From assembly GCA_018398765.1 (NCBI GenBank), contig JAHBMJ010002360.1, positions 1 to 16,270 of the forward strand: DNA of 16,270 nucleotides, read 5' to 3'. Below are positions 7,355 through 15,350 of this stretch, piece after piece. Each line of letters starts with the position of its first letter. The stretch's first letter is position 1. The notes under the pieces are model-generated. The model was not told the origin of the DNA. It saw only the letters and a program-made list of their open reading frames with translations, and did no database searches. The stretch is from Chromera velia (taxonomy: Eukaryota; Sar; Chromeraceae). Made by a program: the position numbers and the translations under genes.

Positions 7355-8650
7355 TTACTGCCTCCTGGCTGCCCGCGCGGCCAAGACCGCGGCTGCCCCT
7401 GCGACCACGACTGTCCCAACCACCCCTCCAATCACACGCCTGTTCCTCTGTGCGGCCTTCAACAGTCCGTCCACACGCATGAGGACAGACAGCAGGGTGG
7501 TTGCAAACGCAGTCATCTTATGGTCGTTGGCGTCGACCACCCGTGTGATGACCTGGAAGAAAGAGGCAACCAGGACCGCGTCCACCGCCACGGCGGCGCC
7601 ATCGGCCGACTCGATGGCTGTTCTGGCAGCCCGCAACTCTTCCCTGTCGACAGGGGCAGACACGACTGCACGTCCGAGACGCTGCAATCGTTCCTTCTGC
7701 TCAGCATGCTCCGCAGTCGTCTCTGCATCCGTTGCTAGAGCTTCGAACTGCGTATGCCCGTCGTGTCAGAAATCACACGCGACTGCGCCTGCAGCCGCAC
7801 CTGCCACCATCTCCATGGAGGCCCTAGAGAGGAATCGGCCCTCGGGGAGTTTCGAGGCACCGAACAGGGTCGGTTTGCCAACGGAGGTGGCCGGCATGTA
7901 GAACAGGTGGGCGAGCTTTAGCATCACCGCGAGGTTCTCGGGGGTGATTGTGGGCCCCGAAAAGGGTTTGAATGAGGCGCTCACTTGCGTTGCTGCCCAC
8001 GCTTCTGGAGAGTCGGCAGGGGCAAAACCTGGCTTGGTGTCTCCGGCAAGCACTACGGGCATACGGGTGTTCTCGGGGTGACGCACGCGGCGCGTCCACG
8101 AGTCTACGGTTCGACGGGGGGGCTGACCTCCGGAGATGGGTGGGAGTGTGGGGAATGTGGCGGGACGGTCGAGGGCACAGAGCGCGCTCTGCACACCTAG
8201 GGAGACGGCAACGATCATGACAAGATCTTCGAAGGCCACGCACAAATCGTCGTGCGAGAGCCCCACGAGCTCTTCCATCTCGGACAGCCGTATGAGAACG
8301 GTATGGAACCACGCTCCCTGCTTCACCTTCGCGTTCAGATTCACAATGGAAAGCGCGAAAGCAGCCAAGAACTTCTCTCGTTCATTGGCAGGCTGCGGTG
8401 CTCCCGGAATATCATGGTCGGTTTTGAAAAACCTCAGCCAGTAGTCGCCCTCTTTTCCGGGTCTAGGGCACCTTTCTTTCCAGTTCTGGCACGAGGAACT
8501 TTCCCGGGCTCCCCAAGCATACTGCGCTACCTTCTGTCGAGTGGGCTGGGCGAACCAGTTGCCGTGCCGACCGACGAGGTCCCGAAACATCTGGAGACCT
8601 TCATCGACCGCATGGCGACGTTTCTCTTCTGCACTGCCAGGGCTGGCCAT
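7355..8650 (-). CDS. Orphan protein with predicted C-terminal membrane anchor
   Basis: I do not recognise this family. The first ATG, at 8650 (GCTGCCATGGCC, strong Kozak-like context), opens MASPGSAEEKRRHAVDEGLQ. The frame meets one in-frame TGA at 7766-7768, yet stays open on both sides down to TAA at 7355-7357. Removing a 78-base GT-AG intron (7800-7723) gives 405 residues: a soluble Trp-containing N-terminal part (GKEGDYWLRFFKTDHD near residues 66-80), helical middle segments, a charged helix (TTAEHAEQKERLQRLG) and a C-terminal stretch VIGGVVGTVVVAGAAAVLAA ending ARAARRQ, typical of a tail anchor. The frame is also open 45 codons upstream without an ATG, with a hydrophobic segment, so a 5' exon is possible. 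GC content and codon use are higher and more even than in the neighbours, and no microsatellite interrupts it. It may be a host orphan or cargo of a mobile element. Confidence 0.55.
7722..7801 (-). other. Candidate 78-base intron containing the in-frame TGA
   Basis: On the minus strand the frame reads ATG GTG GCA G, then gtgcgg at 7800, and re-enters after GGATGCAG at 7723 as AG ACG ACT, phase 1 on both sides. A branch-like TTCTGAC lies between. A second choice in the same frame is a 36-base GT-AG stretch (7783-7748). Both remove the only stop (7766-7768). If neither is spliced, the gene is broken or read through. Confidence 0.5.
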
Positions 8651-9710
8651 GGCAGCCAGGCTGCCAGGCGAAGAACTGATCAAAGGAGTTTGTACCCACA
8701 CCACAAAAGCGCTCAGAAACTGCCAGAAAGATAGAACGAAAGACTTCAGACTCCCATCGCAGCTTCTGACCAGATTGGAAGGCACGTGACAGTCCTGTCA
8801 TTCCGTCGGACGGGAAATCTGCTGAGAAGGGCAGAAAAAAGTCAGACTGAACGCGTGTAGTGAGTTATATAAGTTCTGACGGTTCGGGGATGCATAGCAC
8901 GTCCCAGCATACCGGCCGTAGACTGCTCGGCATTGGGAGTCGTGCCTAGACCTGTTTGCCTAGAGTCTATCCAGTCGGGTTGATTTTGCAACGACCTGCC
9001 TTGCTATCGCGTCTTTGCCTAGTATTTCTTATATAAGTCGATCTTTAATGCCGGGCCCGGCCGGGGCATGCCGGGGCCCTCGAAAAGCAAAGACGTGTAG
9101 TCCCACAACAGTAGTGGTGTCGCCATGCACGCGTCCTCAGTAGCAGGTAGTCGCCCGCCCCCCACGATCCCGTGCCGTCGCGTGTTCGAGACCCTGTGAA
9201 GCGGTTTTTTCGGTGATTTGATGCTTCTGACTGACACACGCCTTGAAGGAGTGTGGGCGAGCGCCCCCGAAAAGCGAACTTCTCGAACAACGACGATCGA
9301 ACATGCATCCACGCGCTGGCTTATTGAAAAGTGCCCCCTTCACGACTTTCCGGGGCCAAGGGCTGTCCCAACGTACTACGTCAAATATCAGACATTAGCA
9401 GACTTTAAGTCACTGACAGTGACATGGTAGTCTTATGGTGCACATGTGAGTGTTACTGCTGGTCTGGACTGGTGATTGATGAGATGGTCCACCTGCGCGT
9501 CTATCGGAGGGCAAGCGGGTGTGGGAATCAGTGAGCGAAAGAAGGATCCAAAGATACTTTTCGGTTGGCGTCGTCGCTCGTTAACCTGTCTCTCAGCTAG
9601 AGGGACTGCCCCCTCGACTTCTTCATTGAATCGCTGTGATATCCTTTCTTGTGGATGCTTCGTTTGTGTATCTTTTCACTTCCTTCTTCAGTTTGACTCC
9701 ATTCTTCAAG
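8651..9710. other. Intergenic region with short dispersed repeats
   Basis: No gene is supported. Seen here: TATATAA motifs at about 8866 and 9031, CGGCATTGGG at 8928-8937, two TTTGCCTAG copies (about 8959 and 9014), a 14-base motif at 9036-9049 shared with 6156-6169, and a GC-rich palindrome at 9050-9061 followed by CCGGGGCATGCCGGGG. The segment 9480-9710 is probably the promoter and 5' leader of the histidine kinase. Confidence 0.5.
9050..9061. repeat. Perfect 12-bp GC palindrome
   Basis: GCCGGGCCCGGC reads the same on both strands. It sits directly after the 14-base repeat copy at 9036-9049 and before a second GC-rich near-palindrome ending about 9077. Confidence 0.8.
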
Positions 9711-9731
9711 ATGAAGTGCTTCGGAGAACAG
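9711..9731 (+). CDS. Histidine kinase exon 1: start codon and seven residues
   Basis: ATGAAGTGCTTCGGAGAACAG codes MKCFGEQ, then donor gtcggt at 9732. It is chosen because its phase 0 end joins exon 2 (GGC CTC TGG) in frame and it is the only ATG in a usable position. The frame is open upstream without another ATG, so a different first exon is possible. Confidence 0.6.
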
Positions 9732-12606
9732 GTCGGTATACGTCTCCCGTCTCTTGTAAGTCTCAGAACTGTGCTTCCCCCTCCCCTGTTCCCAATCCAA
9801 AGACCCCGGACTTTTTGAGTTGCCCCCGTCTGCTTCGGGCTAATTGGTTGTCCCTCTGTGTGCGAGTGCACCTTCTTCCTTGCAGGGCCTCTGGGTACCT
9901 CAGCAAGTCTCTTGCTACTGCGGAATGGTTTTCTGTGTCGCTGCTGTGTCACAGTACTTCCAACCAGTTTCGCTCCTTGCATGCACCCTGATAGGTCTGT
10001 ACATCAGCCTGATGGTTCTCTCAGTGGTTCCCCTCACAAAGTACTGGAGCAGGGAGGCCGGACCAGAGAGGAGGGAATTCGCCTGCTTTGTTCTCCTCCT
10101 CACAGCGTTATTCCCCTTCCACGGTTCCATTGCGGCTGCACAACGACCTTCGAGAGACATCATGATCCTCCTCGTTGGAATGGCAGGTCAGCCCGCTAGT
10201 CAGCCGGTCAGCCAGCCAGTCAGTCAGCCCGCCAGCCAGCCCACCAGTCAGCCAGTTACTTAGGTGGTCAGTCGGAGCCAAGAAGTGGGAACGCACTTTC
10301 ATTGACGTGTCCGGCAGCGACCTCGTGTTTCCCTCCCTGCGTAGATCGGCAGAGGGAGTAGACGCTTCTCTGCTCGCCTGATTCTGAGAAAGGGGACGTG
10401 TCGGTGCCCTCCTTGCACCTCCACCTGTCTTGACGGGAATACGCGAGAACTTCTCTGTCTCTGTCTCTGTCTGTCTGCCTCTGCTCTTGCAGCTTGCTGG
10501 AAGAAAATGGTGTTTGTCGTTCTGCACTTGACGGAATGGCAGTTCACTGTCCTCAACTTGACGGACTCGTTCCTCTGGTGTCTGGTCGCCAAGACTGTGT
10601 GCCGTCCTGAGAGTCCGCTCCCGACACAGTTGCTTGTGCTGTCGTCCTGTCTGATTGCATTGAGTGTTTGTGCTTTGCGGAAGATTGTGGTGCAGACTTT
10701 GGTCAATGTGATGAGGGAGAAAGAGAAGAGGGAGCAGGCAGAGAACGCACAGAAAGAGTTCCTCTCGTATATTATGCACGAGATGCGAAATCCGCTTTCC
10801 GGGGCCCTGCTTTTGACCTCCGAGTTCAAGGAAGGCCTTGCAGAGCTCCAGAATGAGAGGGAGGGAGAGGGTGAGAGTGAGAGATTAGCGGATCTCTCAG
10901 AGGTTGTGGGCTTACTCGGGTGTCAGTTATCGAAAATGCAAACGGTATGTAACGACATGCTTCAATTGTCGAAGCTAGACAAAGGGAAGATGGAGTTTGT
11001 GTTTCGAGAAGAGGACCTTGAGTCTTGGTTTCGGGGGATTGAGGCAGTCTCTGGTCGCACACTCTTTGCAGACAGTCGGGACTTCAAGAGCGCTTTTGAG
11101 ACGGATGAGAGAGCTGCAGAGCTTCTGAAAGACAGGAGACGGGGAGACGGGTCTTATGCGCCCGTGCGCGCTATAGCTGACTTCCCCCGTCTCTGCCAGG
11201 TTGTCGACAACTTTCTCAGCAATGCGCGGAAGTTCACCCCCTCAGGTGAGGTAGTTCTGTCGGCTCGGGTGAGGGGTTTGACTGAGGAAGAGAGAAGACG
11301 GTTGGAGGATGAGATTAAAGGAAGGAGAGGGAATGCGCAGCCTGATGCATGGCTGAAGGCTGTCAGGGATTTGCATACAAAACACAACAGTCGTTCGAAG
11401 AACAAAGAGGGAAGGTGCAGGGAAGCAAGGGACTCTGCAGGATCGTCGCAGAGGGTGATTCAATGGGTAATGCTGCGTGTGGGTGTACAAGATTCGGGCG
11501 TGGGTTTGGGTGCAGAGGAGTTGCCTCGACTCTTCCGAGCTTACTCTCAAATTCGAGCAGGGGAATTACAGAACGGGGGGGGGACAGGGCTGGGTTTGGT
11601 CATTTCGAAAAGGTTTGTTGAGGCTCATGGTTTTGGTCGTATTTGGGCAGAGAGTGAGGGTGTGGGTCAGGGCAGTCGTTTTCTCTTTGAAATTTGCGTT
11701 CCTCTTGTACCCGCTTCCCTTTCCCTTTCTCCGCCCTTCCACCAAACGGAGTCCTCTATTCAACTGACGGACATGAGGATCCCTCCTCAGATCCGAGAGA
11801 GAATCTCAGCAAGAAGACCCTCTTCGTTGTCACGCACAGAACAGGGAGCGCCCCGTCTCAATCAGAGCAGTGGGAAGAGCCCTAGAGGCCTGTCCAGCAT
11901 TCAGGGTGGGGAGGTGACTGCCGAAGAGGGGGGAGTGGGGGTCCAGTCGGAGGCTTGCAGTCGGAAAGCACCGATAGTGGAGGAGACGATCATATCCACA
12001 GAGAGACCCCACAGCTCCTCTCCGCGTGAATCTGTCATGACGAAGACCTGCTCTTCCTCTGCTTCCTCTTCCTCTCTCTCTACTGCCGCTGTTGAGAAGA
12101 AGACTCTCAGTGCAACCTCCTCGGTTGGAAGCAGTGGAAATGAGAGTGAGGGTGAGACTGAGTGGGTGGATGTGCTTCTGGTCGACGATGATCGGTTTTG
12201 TCTGATGGCAGGGGGGGCAGTGCTCCGTCGCATGGGCTTCTCTGTGAGGACTGCGGAGAGTGGAGAGGAGGCCCTCTCTCTTGTGACGGCTTCAGAGAAC
12301 GAGAAAAGAAAGACCGCTTTCAGAGTCGTAATACTGGACAACAATATGTCAGGTCTCAGTGGACCTGAGACAGCAGAGAGAATCAGAGAGGATTTCAAGA
12401 GAAGACAGAAAGAGAGTGAAGAAACACTCGTTGCTCATCCTTGCCCCTCAATGTTGGGGTGCACGGGTGACATTTCGGATGAGACAAGGGAAGCGTTTTT
12501 GAACGCGGGGGCCGCAGATGTTCTGCACAAACCGATCAGGAAAGAGGATCTCCAGGCATCCATCTCTCCTCTGCTCTCTTCAACAGCAGAAGAGAGAAGG
12601 AGTTAG
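9711..12606 (+). CDS. Hybrid sensor histidine kinase, membrane-bound (3 exons)
   Basis: Complete gene: exons 9711-9731, 9886-10186 and 10493-12606 give 811 residues. The kinase would autophosphorylate on His and pass phosphate to its own receiver Asp, starting a phosphorelay. Residues about 15-170 form roughly five or six hydrophobic segments (VSLLACTLIGLYISLMVLSV is the clearest) with no recognised sensor domain. A coiled linker (REKEKREQAENAQKE) leads to HisKA, FLSYIMHEMRNPLSGA, phospho-acceptor His203. HATPase_c follows: N box NFLSNARKFT (Asn351), G1 DSGVGLG (Asp441), F box LFRAYSQ, G2 GGGTGLGL (about 470-476). A Ser-rich linker (about 515-660) precedes a receiver domain: VLLVDDD (Asp672-674), phospho-acceptor Asp723 in VVILDNNMSGLSG, Thr765 and Lys787 in VLHKPI. 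All catalytic residues are present. There is no PAS or GAF domain and no HPt domain, so a separate HPt partner would be needed. Membrane position is inferred. Confidence 0.93.
9886..10186 (+). CDS. Histidine kinase exon 2: transmembrane sensor region
   Basis: The acceptor is CTTGCAG (9885) and the donor gtcagc (10187); phase 0 in, 1 out. It codes GLWVPQQVSCYCGMVFCVAA to DIMILLVGMA, with three clear hydrophobic segments and a basic loop (TKYWSREAGPERREF) between the second and third. Confidence 0.85.
10187..10262 (+). repeat. Imperfect GTCAGCCA tandem array at a splice donor
   Basis: Right from the donor of histidine kinase exon 2 the intron consists of about nine imperfect copies of a GTCAGCC(A/C) unit. 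Each copy contains a GTCAG that resembles the donor itself. Confidence 0.85.
10493..12606 (+). CDS. Histidine kinase exon 3: last TM segments, HisKA, HATPase_c, receiver
   Basis: The acceptor CTCTTGCAG (10492) follows a TCTGTC-rich pyrimidine tract. Phase 1 in completes an Ala codon (G/CT). It is a single uninterrupted frame of 704 codons to TAG at 12604-12606, carrying every catalytic motif of the kinase and receiver. His203 is CAC 10777-10779 and Asp723 is GAC 12337-12339. Confidence 0.95.
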
Positions 12607-12651
12607 CGTGCATACCAGAGAGGCATGCAGAGAAAGAATTAAATTAGTGTC

Positions 12652-12688
12652 TGAATGAATGAATGAATGAATAAATGAATGAATGAAT
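12652..12688 (+). repeat. TGAA tetranucleotide microsatellite
   Basis: About nine tandem TGAA units with one TAAA variant, starting 46 bases after the kinase stop codon and so probably inside the 3' UTR. Confidence 0.95.
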
Positions 12689-12795
12689 AGTCGAGATAGA
12701 AGGCGCTTCGTTCTGTGGCTCCATGCAGAAGAACTGACGCAACCAGAGTGAGAGAGAGACAAAGGGAGAAAAAGATTGTTGCACACATGCAGACT

Positions 12796-12860
12796 AAAAG
12801 AAGGAAGGAAGGAAGGAAGGAAGGAAAGAAAGAAAGAAAGAAAGAAAGAAAGGAAGAGAA
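12796..12860 (+). repeat. Polypurine (GGAA)n(GAAA)n tract
   Basis: Sixty-five bases of uninterrupted purine on the plus strand: AAGG units pass into AAAG units. Homopurine mirror-like tracts of this kind can form triplex DNA. Confidence 0.95.
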
Positions 12861-13003
12861 CATCAGGAGGAGGTCCCTGCAGACCGACTTTGCTGAGTCT
12901 TCCCCCTGAATTTTCTCTAAAGAATTGCTCAGCTGAGTTCTGTCGCTTTTTTTCCCCTCTGGTATCTTCTCTTTTCTTCTGTTTCTCTCTTGCTTGGCAG
13001 TGC

Positions 13004-13034
13004 CTGTCTGTCTGTCTGTCTGTCTGTCTGTCTG
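13004..13034 (+). repeat. CTGT tetranucleotide microsatellite
   Basis: Nearly eight perfect tandem CTGT units, the same unit (GTCT) as in the ligase intron at 334-368. Confidence 0.95.
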
Positions 13035-14459
13035 GAACCATGAGAGCAAGCCAAAGGAAATGACGTGAAGCCGCCTCTGTTAGACTATCTGCCCGAATGA
13101 CGGGAAGCCGCCTCTATCTGCTCAGCTGTCAGTCTGCCTCCCTACCTGCCTGTATGGGTGGTCTCTAGAGAGAGTCGTATGAATGAATAAGACGAAGTCT
13201 CCTTCCTGTGAATTGTGTGGTTACTCTCTTCTGAATAGTCTCCTTCCTCTTACTCTCTTCTTCCCCCTCCCTTCTGTCTGTTTGCCTGTTTGCACGCTTG
13301 TATGCAACTGCGTATGCTTGTGGGCGTGCTTGTGTGCAAGAACATGTGTTTATGCTTTAGATGACAATTTCAAAAATAAACTGAGAAAGAGGGTGACAAC
13401 GGTTTTCTTTGTGTGTGTGGAGAAGGAAAATGAAAGCGGAGGATGGTGTTGCCACCCGTGAATACATTTTCCTCGGAGTCCTTCAATGGAATCATAGAGA
13501 GAGAAGGGAAGAGAAGAGAAGAGAAAAAACGACTCGGACTTGAAACGAAAAACGCGTGAGGCCTTTATTTTTCTCTTCGGATCTTTTCTCATAAAGAAGT
13601 GCTCTCGCGAGGAGGTTTTTTGCGAAGCCCGCCAGGTTTGTTGACGCAAAAGGAGACATTGTTATACGGGATTTTCAGGTCTTCTGTTTTGGGGGGGAGC
13701 TCTCAAAGATTGCGGGTGACCGTAGGTCGAGGGCCTTAATTAGTGTACGTCTGACTGCCTCCATCTGGATGCATGGTTCTTTTTTCTTACTCATCGTTTT
13801 TCTTTTTTCCGGTTTGACTCCGAGAATCCTTCGGGGCATGCAGCAGCCGAACGCGGGAGGGACAAAAAGAGAGAGGGGCGCGCAATGCCGTGCGTGTCTG
13901 TCTGATGGCGGCCGAGGGTGGCCTGAGATGATTCAAGTTTCCTTTCGTCAGCAGATTCGCTTCTGCGTGTGTTCAAAGGTGGCCGGTAAGTCTTGCGCTG
14001 TGTTTGGAAGAGTGCACTGATTCTAATCTTCAGTCACTGATATGAATGACTTTTTGCTTAAAAGTTTGGCTCTCTCTTTGATCGATTAGTCGATCGTTTG
14101 GACAGTGCCGTGTATGTCGGATGTTTGCCTGTCTGCATGTTTGCCTGATCGGAGTGGTTAGAAAGGGGAGTAGAAGAAAGCAAGTAGGTGGTTGGGTGTG
14201 TGTCATGATCAGACCTCGGCTGGTCCTCATGTCAGTACACTGGCAGCCTGTGGCAGGGACGGAGCCGGGGGCAGGCTTCCTTCCGTGTCTCTTTATGCTT
14301 GCCGCTCTCGATCTTCATTCGAATATACATCATGATTGTCTACTGCATTGTCAAGCGAGTGTTGCGTAATGGTTTGTGTGCTTATGCACTGGGCGCGTCC
14401 GTTTTGTTACTCTAGTTGCATCGGTCTCCACCGTCTCCTCATCACCTTGCAACTATCTC

Positions 14460-15350
14460 TGCATGATTGTCACTGATTGAATACTTTCATGTATGAAAAT
14501 ATGTGTCTCATACGTGAAGTGGATTATACTGTGGACAGTCTCCTATAGATTTTGTTTTTTGTGTGCTTTCTCTCGAGTGCTTTCAATCTATATTTAGACG
14601 TTGCATGCATGGTTCCAAAAAGGGTTACTACAGTTTTTTCAACTTTTTTGATTTCTAGTTTAATTTTTGTAGCTCTAGATCTATAAACTGAAGGATGAAG
14701 CTAAGGCTGGATCTTGATCATGATAACTTATTGATCGTCCCTCAGGCTTCACATTGAACCTAGTGAACTTAACTGAACTAAATCAGATTAGGATGATGAT
14801 TAGGATTTATGTTCTGGGTTTGTCCCGAGATTCACCGCGGGGAGACGGCTTAAAACGATACTTCTTCATATATACTATATAAGTTGCTAGACAAATTGAA
14901 GATTGTGTGACACTACGTCACTTTACTTAGGCCGGGGAGGTCTGATACGTGGAGGCGTTTTCCCTGGAAGCTGTTTGTCGGACATTCGGCATTGGGGCTA
15001 GCATTGGGGTGGGAGGCCAATCCTTTAATTTAAATTAATCTTTTGGACATAAAACCCTAGATAAATCCTGACCCTAATATAGGATTGTTGTATCACCAAG
15101 TGTCTAACCAAATGTAATGTATTAAATTCAAAATAGATTGACAAGAATTTAATTAAGACTGCCACAATGCATGTACCTAGGACTGCATGTACAGCTTAAA
15201 ATACCTTATAGTCAGCTAGGATATCACGATCTATTAATTGAATTCAATATTGGCAGTAAAACATTAAACGGATTACAATATTAAAGAGGACTCAGATGTT
15301 GACTGCACCCCAGCAGATCAAATTTAGGATCAAATGGTGAGCGGAAAAGG
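14460..15350. other. Second AT-rich island, no supported gene
   Basis: AT-rich, microsatellite-free sequence without long frames, like 5640-6390. It contains CTATATAAGTTGCTAG (14875-14890) and a doubled GCATTGGGG (14989-14997 and 15001-15009), short motifs also found upstream of the minus-strand orphan gene. Possibly decayed mobile-element sequence. Confidence 0.5.

Larger units (their letters stand above)
12607..14459. other. Repeat-rich region downstream of the kinase, no supported gene
   Basis: Contains the kinase 3' UTR and then microsatellites: TGAA (12652-12688), polypurine GGAA/GAAA (12796-12860), CTGT (13004-13034), GAGAA (about 13497-13527). Frames on either strand are either translations of these repeats or short with no recognisable motif. 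A donor-like GCCG/gtaagt at 13986 has no coding context that I can recognise. Confidence 0.6.

Noticed and set aside
9180-9210. TTCGAGACC word resembling a tRNA B box
   Set aside because: No A box or cloverleaf could be found around it.
10187-10262. Regular repeat array considered as CRISPR
   Set aside because: Units are 7-8 bases without spacers, in a eukaryotic intron; it is a simple tandem repeat.
9711-12606. Bacterial origin or recent bacterial transfer of the hybrid histidine kinase
   Set aside because: It has two introns with the same donor style as the ligase gene and the same low-complexity linker, so it is a resident eukaryotic gene; hybrid kinases are normal in many protists.
12580-13063. 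Frames on both strands with Phe/Leu/Ser or Lys/Glu/Arg runs
   Set aside because: They come from the TGAA, GGAA and CTGT microsatellites after the kinase stop.
13769-14020. Frame with an N-terminal hydrophobic stretch, as a possible small secreted protein
   Set aside because: No homology, no splice partner, and a poly-T-derived hydrophobic start; not supportable.
15045-15090. CCCTA words resembling plant-type telomere repeats
   Set aside because: Only two isolated copies in AT-rich sequence, with no tandem array.
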